Assembly (NCBI GenBank): GCA_027943335.1
Contig: BSBK01005136.1
Location: 692,501-756,500 of the forward strand
DNA from: Chamaecyparis obtusa
Taxonomy: Eukaryota > Streptophyta > Pinopsida > Cupressales > Cupressaceae
Direction of reading: 5' to 3'
DNA: 64,000 nucleotides
Part shown: in pieces, positions 45,941-56,490 of the stretch
How the letters are laid out: each line of letters starts with the position of its first letter
Numbering within the stretch: the stretch's first letter is position 1
Notes under the pieces: model-generated
Databases searched by the model: none
Told to the model about the DNA's origin: nothing
What the model saw: only the letters and a program-made list of their open reading frames with translations
Program-made: the position numbers and the translations under genes

Positions 45941-46840
45941 TTAATCTATCGCAAGAATGACTGCACACCTTTTATGTTCTTTGGTGGAGAGACCTTTTTA
46001 ATTGCTTCTATTCTTTTAAGATCAATCCTAACTCCTTCTTTTGACACTATGTGTCCAAGTAACTTCCCTTCTGTCACAACAAATTGACACTTTTTGGGAT
46101 TCAAAGACACACCAAATTCTAAAGCCTTAAGAATGACCTTCTCCAAATAGGAACAATGATCATCAGATTTCTTGGAATAAGCAGTGAGATCATCTTGATA
46201 AACAACCATAAGGACATTTATCAACTCCTCAAATGCAACACCCATGGCTCTCTAAAATGTTGCTCCAGTATTTTTCAGACCAAAAGGCATGTGAACATAT
46301 ACATATGTTCCCCATGGGGTTGTAAAGGCTATCTTAAATTGCTCTGATTCTTTGAACAGCACTTGATTATACCCTGAGAAACCATCCATCATTGACAAGA
46401 GTTCACATCCAGTCACCCTATGCAGCATGGCCTCCATATTGGGCAATCCATAGTTATCCTTAAGTGAAGCCACATTCAGGTTCCTAAAATCAACATAGAG
46501 CCTGATATCACCATTCTTTTTCCTTACTGGCACAAGATTTGAAACCCAAGTTGAGTGCCTAATTGGTTCAATAATACCAGCATCTCTCAGTTTTGTCAAC
46601 TCAACTTGCATCTTGGTAGCCAATAGAGGGTTAATGGGTCTCTACTTCTATCTAAAAGGCCTAGTTTCCTCCTTTAGAGGAATTTCATGCTGAAACAGGT
46701 CAGCCCTATAAGCTTTGAGGTCATCATAAGACCAAGCAAACACATGTTTATATTTTTTAAAAACTCTAATCAGGTTTCCTCTGATCTCTCTACTCAGTTT
46801 CTTGTGAATGTATACCATTTGTGGGGAGTTTTCTAAACCC
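45941..46840 (-). pseudogene. pol: M2 reverse transcriptase
   Basis: N-terminal region is joined in one frame with the upstream RNase H (KHVFAWSYDDLKAYRADLF near 46700-46750). Palm SNLVPVRKKNGDIRLYVDFR near 46495-46550, MMDGFSGYNQ near 46370-46395, PFGLKNTGATF before the stop at 46252-46254. Catalytic YQDD at 46189-46200. The domain ends near 45946. Confidence 0.93.
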
Positions 46841-47575
46841 AAGTTTATTTCCTCTAAGTCCTCCATTTTAGCATTAGACTTTTGAGACAAAGAAACATCA
46901 TTTATTTTAAACATCCCTTTTAGTTCCACTAACCCTTTAGGTATGTGATTTGATGGTAACTGTACTATCTCATTTCCCATGATGCATTCTTTTCCTTCAA
47001 CACATTGTTGTATACCATTAAAATTGATTTTTTGACCATCATATTGATCAAGGCCTTGAAGGAACCTAAGGATATAAAAGTCATCCTCAAAAACTTGCCA
47101 ATTATATACATTATCAGGCACTGCAGGCCTAGATTTGACCTCTAACATAGACACATCAGTGAGGGTTATGTCTTCACTCTTAAGGGAAATATTTGCAAGA
47201 AAATCTGCCATGATATTATTGGATCTTTCTACCCAAAGCAAATTGAAAGCATCAAAAAACTCTATTCTATCCCAAACAACATGTCTGTACAGTTTCAACT
47301 TTTCATCCTTAGAAGCATACTGAGATCTCACTTGGGCTATAACAAGTTGGGAATCACCATGAACCTTTAAATATTTGACACCATGCTTTATGGCTACATC
47401 TAATCCCAATATCAAAGCCTCATACTCAGCAGTATTATTGGTACATTGAAAAGTTAGCAAGAATGAGTATTTAAATGTAATACCTGATGGGGAAATGAAC
47501 ACCACACCAGCTCCCGATCCTTCCTTGGAGAATCCACCATCAAAGAACATTTTTCAGAGCCCATCTTGCTCAAAA
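46841..47575 (-). pseudogene. M2 archaeal-type RNase H placed upstream of RT
   Basis: Within an open frame of 300 codons (47550-46648) that runs uninterrupted from this domain into RT. Catalytic residues by position in that frame: Asp4 (FFDGGFSKEGSGAG), Glu42 (NNTAEYEALILG), Asp66 (KVHGDSQLVIAQV), Asp116 (SNNIMADFLANI). All four are present. The linker NVYNWQVFEDDFYILRFLQG follows at about residues 145-165. The 5' neighbour is protease. Because the frame is continuous, the unusual order cannot be a mosaic of two elements. Confidence 0.92.
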
Positions 47576-48600
47576 TTAACTCATCCACAATTGGATCTAT
47601 ATTTTTTAACTGAGGTACTATTTCTTCAATCACAAAATTTCTCATGTCAATATCTACAAAATAGTTTAGATCCTCTGGAGAAACCACTTCAATCATGACT
47701 GAAGAATGGGGCTCCCTATACAACTTTACCTTAGTTTCATTTACTGGGATGGTAGCATATGATAAATCTAGTTGCAACTTCCCAACCACTGCTGTAGCCC
47801 ATTGTCTTGATAGTAACATGCCATAATGAGGTTTTGTATCAACAACAACCACATCCATTTTATATGTGGCCTCTGTGAATGCAAAAATCTTTACTTCAAT
47901 TCCAATAAAGGTCCCTACAATAGGTACTACCCTATTATCCATGGAATAACACCTTCCACTAGATGTATTGACTTGTAACCCTAACTCCTTCATCACTTGA
48001 TAAGGCATTACAGTTGTAGCAGCACCAAAGTCAATCATACAGTTTTTTAGCAAACAATTATTTACAAGTAGAGTAACATAGAAAGGATTGATAGAAGAGG
48101 GTTCTTGTGTCACAATAGTCCCAAAACATACATCAGAGATGTCATTAATTACAATTGGCTTGTCCAAGGATTTCCCTTCCTCTTGTAAAATAGGAGTAGT
48201 TCTCTACTCACTTATGATAGCCAGGGCCGCTGCTTTGTGCTCTTCTATTTTCAACATTTCAAGCAGAGGGATGGACACTTTCATTTTGGACAAGGCATGT
48301 CTCATATCAAAGGTAGGGGAGTCAGTGTAAACATTAGGGTGACCCTTTGGCCTACCAAATTTCTTCTTCACCTTGTCAGCAATAACTTCTTGTTTCCCTT
48401 TCTTTTCAGCTTCAAACCCTTCATCTTTACTACTCACAACATTGGGCCTTGGGGAATCCTTATCATGAGGATTAATTTTGACAAACAATGATCAATGAAC
48501 TCCCTACTCATTATCAACCTTTCTATTCCTCAAATTGTACGAGGATTTTTCTTGTGTAATAGAAGCCATAGTTAAACACTTGATTTCTTCTTCACTGGGC
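47576..48600 (-). pseudogene. M2 aspartic protease
   Basis: Open from 48167 through the active site: CMIDFGAATTVMPYQVM with Asp-Phe-Gly at 48024-48032. VVVDTKPHYGMLLSRQW (about 47800-47855) is the conserved later block. A lysine-rich linker (48488-48204) separates it from gag as in P1. The frame ends by shifting into the RNase H frame near 47550. Confidence 0.87.
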
Positions 48601-50930
48601 TTTCTCCATTGCCTTTCATCTGACCTAGATTCTACCATGTGAGTCTTATAGTCATCATTATAAAATTATTCCTAATCAGATTGAGTAAAAATTTGTTGTT
48701 CATAGTCAGAGAAAATATTCCTCTTATGATCAACATTAGGGTAAATAAATTCATCATCTGAGGACTCAAGGTTCTCCATTAGTTCAGGAGTAAACATGTT
48801 AATAATAGGATTTTTAGATCCTTCATAATCTCCTGCATATGAATCACTAGCCTCTTCTCCCAAGGCCTGGGCAACAAGACATTGGAATGGTGAGTGGGGC
48901 ATATTACAAGCCACACACCAAGGGGTACTTTCCACATTACGTGCTACATTCTTTTTCAAAGGATCTGGTGTATCCCTTCCCTTTTGGGGTTCATTATTAT
49001 CAGGAATAGGCCTCCCATCTTTCTAGTTTGTTTTGTAAGGCATATCTCTCAGATTAGGGGCTTTGTCCTGCCTTTGATAAGGTGGTCTTGTATCCTGAAA
49101 ATTTCTACTACCTTTATCAAACCTTGTTGGGAAGTCTTTTTTATTACTAGGTCCTTAATCCATTCTATCCTCCTCTTTGGATGGCCTTCCAGGTTGTGGC
49201 CTGGTTTCTTTCCACAGTCTACCCTCATCCCTTTTGTACATTTGGCCAGATTTCTTTCGGTTACTCTCAATGTTTATGGCCAACTTAAAGGCATCTCTAA
49301 GGGTACGGGGATTCTTGTCTTAAAAGGTAAGACATCTTACCATCCATAGAATTGAAATAAGTTGTCATGCAGACTACATCATCTAGCCTCAATACTTGGA
49401 ACAGTTTATACATAGCTTTTTGGAATCAGCTATTAAACTCTAACATGCTCTAATTGTAATGTTTCTTGATATTATTGAACTCATTAAGCATGTAGCTAGA
49501 GTTCACATGTTCTGCATATTGCTCTTTAAAACATCTGACAAATTCTTCCCAAGATGAAATACTATTCTCAGGTAGACCCCTGTACCAATCCTTGGCATTC
49601 TGAATTAATGATTGGACAAAGAGCTTCATTATGACATCTTCATGTTCAATCTCATAATCATTTACCTTATCTGTAAAAAAATTCAGATGCTCGTCGCAAG
49701 TAATAACATTATTCCTAGTAAATAATGGGATCTTCTTTCTAATTTCATTGGGGATAGCATTAGGTTGGCCAGGAATACCATCAAAAAATAGAGGCCTATA
49801 TCTATCCAAATGAACTGGTCTTCTTTGGATATTTGGTTGATTTAGGGGGATAGTTGCAACATTTTGACAAGGTATAGTTCCCACTATACCACTAGCTACA
49901 AGGGGAACTTGATTTGGAACTGGTCCAGGTAAAGTTTGTCCAGGATGAAAGGCTTGAGCATTTAGAAATAAAGTATTGGGCTGACTGGATGGAGTTGTTC
50001 CTATGGTAACAGGGATAGAGCTACTAGTGGATGTATTCATGTTAGCATTTAGGAAGGCAATCTTCCTTTTCATTTCATCAGCAACAACCTCCAACTCAAG
50101 TTTCTCTAGTTGAATAGCCAAATCTTCCTTTGCTTTTCTAGCCTTCTCCAAGTCTATACTTGTTTGAGAAGGTACATTAGGAGGAGCCAAAATTTTCTTG
50201 GGCTCATTAATATTTACACCCACCAATTTTTGTTTTCCCTTATCAGGGATTTCTTTGGGAGCAGTTATAATCTCCTTGTTTCTCTGGTTTTCAGAGGGAT
50301 TCAATTGCCTTAAGACATGGTTGTTCCCTAAAATTCACCTTGTTTAGGTTTATTATCTTGAGCTTTCTTTCTCAAATCTTCCATATCACCAAATAAGTCC
50401 TTATTTAAAGGTTGAACATCTTGGTTTAAATTACTAACTTGAGTCTCATTTTTCTTGGTTCTTTTGAGAAGTTCCTGCCTCTCCATGAGAAACTCATAGA
50501 TTTGTTGTTCCCGTGCTTTCAACCTATTGGCAATCTTAGCTAGTTTTTCACTCTCCTTTTTTCTTAAAGCAATCACCTCTTCTCTCAACTTCTCAAAATC
50601 ATAAGAAGTTGTTTCAGTAGAAAAGGTTTCTTCTGTTCATTCTAGGGTTTCTCTTGCATGAAAAAAACCTATTTCGGTGACCTCTGTGATTACTTCCTTC
50701 TGCATATGCACACCTAGCATGACCTTCTTGACATTTTCAAGATCATCAGAGGAAGATGAAGATTCATGAGGAAGTGGGACATGAGATCTTTCTCGAGAAG
50801 GGCCTTAGGAACTAGAAGTATTCTGGCCTCTTCTAGACCACTGTTTCCTACTTGGTGTATGGAGCTCATCACCCACATTATCTTCGAGGTGATCCTTATA
50901 ATAAGACATAGTGTACCTTGATTGACTCAT
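48601..50930 (-). pseudogene. gag: M2 gag
   Basis: Start codon at 50928-50930 (MSQSRYTMSYYKDHLEDNVG), 167 bases after the primer site, chosen because the frame continues without shift into 50588-50328. Two stops (near 50808 and 50640) interrupt it. N-terminal charged coiled coil (50588-50400), then 50304-49450 with the conserved capsid block (FFDGIPGQPNAIPNEIRKKI; EHEDVIMKLFVQSLIQNAKD; SSWEEFVRCFKEQYAEH). Basic region 49340-49050 with stops. Zinc-knuckle-like WCVACNMPHSPFQC near 48885-48925 has C-x2-C-x3-H-x4-C spacing as in P1. Acidic end to 48672. Confidence 0.88.
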
Positions 50931-51097
50931 GGTATAGCATACCAATTTTAGAAAAGTTTACAACAATTAGCAACTGGTATCACGGAGTTTAGAGTCGCCA
51001 CCCACTTTTATGCAGGAATGAAATTATTTAAAATTGGTCTACATATGCACAATAGATAGGATTTGCACTAACCTATTGCACGCTATTTCAAAAGTTG
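50931..51097 (-). other. M2 leader between primer site and gag
   Basis: Non-coding. On the minus strand it contains TGGCGACTCTAAACTCCG (about 50983-51000), which repeats the first half of the primer site about 100 bp downstream of it. Confidence 0.6.
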
Positions 51098-51113
51098 CCC
51101 AGCAGAGTCACCA
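51098..51113 (-). promoter_or_regulatory. M2 primer binding site (tRNA-Arg type)
   Basis: Minus strand TGGTGACTCTGCTGGG, four bases after the end of the 5' LTR. Same site as in P1. It confirms that the 5' LTR is the copy at 51118-56355 and that the element reads leftwards. Confidence 0.8.
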
Positions 51114-52139
51114 ATTTTTTTAGTGCTCAAATCTACACATTATCAAATACTCCTATAATCCTAATGGTCATAATCTAACATGATGCAAACACTAAGGTAA
51201 TAAGGTTAGAGAACCTTCTTCACTTTGAGTATGAATACTCAGGTGGGTGTACCTATGTCAGATCTACTTCTTAAAAGGATCATAACATTAGTTTATATCC
51301 TTAATACAAACATTATCTTCTTAGTCTTTCAAACACATATGAAAGTAAATAGTCATTTAAGTTTTGTTGATGATCAAATCCCTACAAATCGAGGATAAAC
51401 CAGTGCCTTATCCTAGGGTATAGAGTCAAACAGTGAAACATACATCTACAAAAATCTTCTAAATGAAACACAAACAAATCCTAGATGAAATTCCTTACAA
51501 TTCATCCTCTCTTAAACAAATTTGATCATCAAATTCTTGCCAAAGCTCCTAAGCTCTCAAAAATTAACCTAAAGACATTACCCTTTCCTTGAAAGGAACT
51601 AGAGATTAAAATCACAGATACCTTGTAAATGGTATATCAAAATTGCCTTACAGATTCAATACACAAAGCCATAGAGTTCAAACAAGAAGACAACTGAAAT
51701 CATGTAAGGGAATTATTTTGTATACCAGTTAAATTTCACTGCATCAATACATTTCAAAAATCTGACAAAACAGTCTAAAATTTCAACAACGACATCAAGC
51801 CTCTCTCTACAGTATATTTCTAAACCCCCCTCAAAAGAGTCAAAACCTGCTAAATATAACTTAGCCATCTTGGAATCCTTGAAAGGATGCAACAAGCTTG
51901 GGATGGCTAGAAAAGATCCTACACTAAAGACAAGATTACAAACTGACAAACAGATTGTAACAACACATTACAAAAATCTTTCTTCAACAATTCCACAGGT
52001 GGCATCTTTGTCTAAAGATATTTCAGAGTTGTTGTTGAATTCGTTGCATGAATGATGACCACCATTTTGGCTAACTTACATCATCCTTTCTTTGAAACTT
52101 GCTCTCCCTCAATTTCTGAATTGGGTGCCATCTGCAGCT

Positions 52140-54641
52140 CTATTCTTCCTCTTCCTCTATAAGTTGGACAACTAGCCTCTTTTTCTTCTTTGTTGTTAGC
52201 TTCTCCCAAGCTGCTACTTCATAATCTGATGGCCAGTTGTAAGTCTGAAATTCTTATAATAATCTAACTTGCTTATCCCACATGGAATCTGTTATATTTT
52301 TGGCTTCTACCACAAAGTGTATGCAATCATTTTCAATTTTAAAGAGATTGTCAATTATGCTATTACACCTCTCAAAATCCAAAGTATTGTCACTATTAAG
52401 GAAAGCATCTTGTGTAATTGTTAACTGATCCATTGACAATTTCCATTCCTCCAACTTGATCACATCTCCATTGTCATCACATATTGATGGAAGATATTTT
52501 CTATAATGCTTATCAAACATAAACAACTTAGCCCTCACCTGGTTGGACTTACCTTTAAAAAACTTTGAAACAACACTGACTAAGCCAATCTTCTCAAAAA
52601 ATTCTGTCACTACCCCAGGGATCTTAGGCTTATGCTCCTATAGACTATCAACTTTATCAAAAAATAAACTTCTCCCAGATGAAACACTATGAAGTGGCTC
52701 CAAAGCAGGCAATGATTCATTTACCTTTCTGTTAGTCTGGTGTAATTGGTTGACTAATTGATAAACTGTATCCATTTTCTCTATTATCTTATCTTGCCTA
52801 TATTGCACAATCTTTGACATGGTGTCCAAAGATGCCTCTACCCTTATCTTACCCAAATCTTTAGTAGGTCCCTCAGGTATTTCTTCATCAATTTGGACTA
52901 GGACCTCAATCTGCATAGGGGGGACAACAACTACCTTCGAAGCTTCTTCAAGCTTAACTCTTATCTCTGCCAATTCATCTTCTAGATGCTTGATTTTCAT
53001 CAATTTTAAATCTCTATCCTTGGCTACCAGGTTTACACTTTCAAACAACTTTGAGTACCTTTCAAATAATTAAGTTGTCTTTGCCTCATTCAAGTTAGCC
53101 CAATGAGTTACTACCTTAGAAACTTCAAGGTCAGTTGTATTCTACACAGTCCAAATTGTCTGATTCCCTTCCATTTTATCCTCTATACTCAAAAGAGATG
53201 GCTTTTGAGTCATAGGGGCCATGGACCACATTACAACAGCTTGAGACTTAGGGTCATAGTCACTTCCTCTTATCATATCACCAATGTGAACCTCATATGA
53301 CAGGCTGCCCTACGATTGCTTTCTTATTTGGTCTATGATGAAAGTAGAAGTTAGATCCCATCCTGGAGTCAATAGCATTCCACTTGACTTGACCAATTGT
53401 CTAGCTTCATTTGCAGTCATAGGATTGAGGCTAGGATCATGAGTAGCTAAGGCTCTCAATGTTTCTTCACTTGGCTCCATACCTTCAAGAAGAAGTTTCC
53501 TCACTTCTTGTTGCTTATTCCAAATAAGGAAACTCTTGAATTCATCAATTTTAATAAACTGGTCATCACTCAAAAATTCCTCATGATAGACCTCTCTGAT
53601 ATCATTTTCTGACCACATGGACTATTCCTTATCTGCTTCATCAGTGGCCACCTTCTTTCCTTCTCTTATTGCTTTGCTCAATTGGTGATGGTTAATCCTA
53701 TCACTTGGCACTAGAGCAAACACTCCATCAATTACTCTCTCTTTTTTTTCTTGCCTTCAAGGCTCTCCTTCCTCAAGCCTCTGTCTGTTCAAAGGTGGCT
53801 CTAAAGTATCCCCTGTTTCTAGTTGGTTTTCAACAGGATGAACACTTTGTACATCCTCAATTTGTGGTGGGCTATTCCCTTCTTGTGATTCATCAAAGAA
53901 CTCCTCTTGATTAGAAGATGAATATTCTTTCTTTTTCTTTGGTTGACACTGGTCAATCAACCTCTCCAATTGATTTGATAGAGTGTCATGCATCTCTATC
54001 ATCTTGTCAATTCTTTTCAAATAAGGAAGGTCAGGGAAGAAACCCTCAAAAGGAAGCTTGGCTGCAATCATTTGTTTTGACATGTCTATCAAAGAATAGT
54101 ACCTATTCCATCTCTTTTTGACCTCATCATCATCAATGATGTTTCTGACTACATCTTCCTCATCCAAGCCTTCATGTTCTTTGCTCACACCAATATTTGG
54201 GATGTATAGCATCTTGGCAGTTTTGATAAAGTCCTCAGGATCTACATGTCTAGAAGCACCAGTAGCCATTTTGAACTAATTTAACCATGCAATAATTTGA
54301 GGAAATGCCCTCTTTCCTACCAGGAAGTCACCTACCCTAAATTGCCTAGGTGTGAATGTACCCTTCCTATGAGGGGCTAGAAGTTGTCTATCTGTCCACA
54401 TCAACTACCACACAAATTCCAAACAAGCAACCCTTGGAGGCACAAATTTTGGTAATCGATGTGGAGGTTAGGGGCAACCATAGACTCTCAAAATTGTAGC
54501 ATTCTCCCCCAAGTAAAAATCACCCCAATTATGATCTCCCTCCCATTTGTCCATAAACTGCATTAGTCATAGAAGCCTAAGGGCCCTTGGGGATATCCTT
54601 GTAGTATTTACACCTAACATCCTTATAATAGGATAAACAAT
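52140..54641 (-). pseudogene. LTR-encoded ORF, M2 5' LTR copy (N-terminus deleted)
   Basis: Second M2 copy of the LTR frame with the same N-terminal deletion. Clear blocks at 54269-53757 (MATGASRHVDPEDFIKTAKM; LPFEGFFPDLPYLKRIDKMI; KKKKEYSSSNQEEFFDES), 53618-53310 (DIREVYHEEFLSDDQFIKID; SSGMLLTPGWDLTSTFIIDQ), 53048-52638 (KDRDLKLMKIKHLEDELAEI, then EVLVQIDEEIPEGPTKDLGK) and 52610-52254 (RKYLPSICDDNGDVIKLEEW). End KKKKRLVVQLIEEEEE before the stop at 52140-52142. Stops differ from those in the 3' LTR copy (for example near 54288 and 54400), so the parent frame was more intact than either. Confidence 0.77.
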
Positions 54642-56355
54642 GATTTATCGATATGGACCAAATGCGTGCAACTACCACAATTAGTGCAAATCTCCTTAAT
54701 TGTTCCCGTATTCAATTTCACATGTCACCAGTTTTCAAAATGGAGCTAGTCGATGCACAGATGTTGACAGATAGATTAAACAACTTGAAAACAAGGCAAA
54801 GAAGCAAATGATTAAGATCCTGCACTTTAAGCATGTTTACGTCACACAATCTTCCTTTGAAACTGATTGGATGGCTCATTAGTTTACTTTCCAGCTTGAT
54901 ATTGTACTTTATCCATGCAGGCAATGATCCCTTTTCTTTTATTTTTAGCTTTTCCAACTGGGCCCATTTAGTGAATCCATGACTAAAAGCTTCTTGTGAT
55001 CACTGAATGCAGTGTTAACGTTAACATATATTTGGAGAACTAGTGAACAAAGCCTTCATAGGTTCTTGAAATGCAATCCTTAACTCATGATACTTTTCAT
55101 GAATTAGCAAACATAGTGACACCCTTCGAGCATTTGACTGTAGTTATCATTTAGAGAACTAGCGAACAAAGCTATCTCGTATGCTCTTAATGTCGGGGCT
55201 AACTATGAAATCTTTTGGAGATTCAGTGAATAAAGGGTTCACGCATTCGCTTAATGAATCACTTAACCGTTGAAATACTTGGAGAACTGGTGAAGCCTTT
55301 ACTCTCTGAGTCGCTAAATCTAATGTTAACCCTCATCTTTATTCTAAGATTCTAAAAGAATCATTGATCTTGTCGATGATCTATGGCTGTCACCAGTTCA
55401 CTAAAATATTTGATCCTTGGTCATTTGATTATGAGATTCAGTGAACAAAGGGTTTTCTGAATTGCCAGATCATATTAAACATTGGGTATTTCAAATCCAT
55501 GATTAAGTGATTGAAGACTCACAACTTAGCCAATCCTTTTATTCACGCATTTACCAAATGATTATGCCCTTTACCTTTCTTTTTAGAGAACCTGTGACCA
55601 CACGATTTTCAGAATCACTAGATCATTTAGCTTTTTAATAATTTATTCTAAGAACAAGGAACACTTGAAGAAACCCGTTCCACTAAATTTTTCATACGAA
55701 ACTGTCGGGGCCGCCAAACTTAGAAAACTTTACATAGTTTCTTGTTCGCCAAATTAAACATGTAGGACCCAATGATATCTAAGATTAAACCACAACCATT
55801 GATCCTGACAATGATCTACGGTACTCACCAAGTTGCTAGGTTATTTTTCCTTTAACTGCTAGATTCAGAGAATGAGTGATAACCGTTGTTGCCAAGTCAC
55901 TGAGTGTAAGCAAAGTACCACCAAAGAATATGTGAATTGGAGATAATGCATTCGTTGAATCACTAGATGTTTTCTAATAACCACCAGATATTTGGAGACT
56001 ATGCGAACAAAGACAACACTTAGCACTTTTAACACACTCTCTAGTTTGCTGAATAGATTAGACACATGACATAATAATACATGACTTGGCGACTGACTAA
56101 GGAAAAAGCCACATGCGCTTCTTTAGAAAACTTAAGGAACCAAAAAGCAATGATGAATTAGAAGACTCGAGGCTATTTCAAAGATTTTCATACCAATTCA
56201 AAATTCTTTGAGGACAAAACCCTAGGGGAGCTATTTTCAAACTTGGTTATGACAAATTTTAAAACTTTACAAAACCTAGACTGGGCAAGGTATTCACAAG
56301 GAAACTTAATACAAAATTCGGACAAAATCCTCAGAAAATAAGTATATACCCAATA
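54642..56355 (-). other. Non-coding 5' part of the M2 5' LTR
   Basis: Counterpart of 42201-43914. Expected to hold the element promoter. No gene; module tract at about 54970-56080. Confidence 0.65.
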
Positions 56356-56490
56356 GTTTGTACATGTTGTAAATTTTTTATATGTGTGGCATGCTTATTT
56401 TCTATCTTATCAAGTTTTTGGTCTTCTCTTCTAGTAAATTCTAAGTTCTTGCATGGGAACAAGTTACCCATCATCCCAAGATAGAGCCAC
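56356..56490 (+). other. P2 3' untranslated region, continued, with LTR boundary motif
   Basis: Begins with the GTTTG duplication and continues GTACATGTTGTAAAT as in P1 near 18270. Ends CCCAAGATAGAGCCAC before the LTR. Confidence 0.85.

Larger units (their letters stand above)
38677..56355 (-). mobile_element. M2: complete 17.7-kb Ty3/gypsy (Tat-like) element with ORF-bearing LTRs
   Basis: Minus-strand element bounded by GTTTG duplications. Reading the minus strand: 5' LTR 56355-51118, primer site 51113-51098, gag, protease, archaeal-type RNase H, RT, eroded gypsy RNase H, integrase, boundary motif, 3' LTR 43914-38677. Both LTRs are 5,238 bp with no net length difference and differ by perhaps one base in twenty in lines compared by eye. 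It is therefore younger than P1. Each LTR contains a long reading frame in the sense of the element. The LTRs make up 59% of its length. Confidence 0.95.
51118..56355 (-). repeat. M2 5' LTR (5,238 bp)
   Basis: Same content and length as 38677-43914. At its inner end the terminal CTAACA has become CTAAAA on the minus strand. Followed on the plus strand at 56356 by the GTTTG duplication. Confidence 0.95.

Noticed and set aside
49049..49349. Frames on both strands around the M2 gag basic region (73 and 151 codons)
   Set aside because: Alignment with P1 gag shows the true frame is a third one, interrupted by stops; these are shadows.
39699..54641. LTR frame copies as four separate host genes
   Set aside because: They lie at equivalent positions in paired LTRs bounded by target duplications, on the strand of the element, with no introns or separate regulatory sequence seen.
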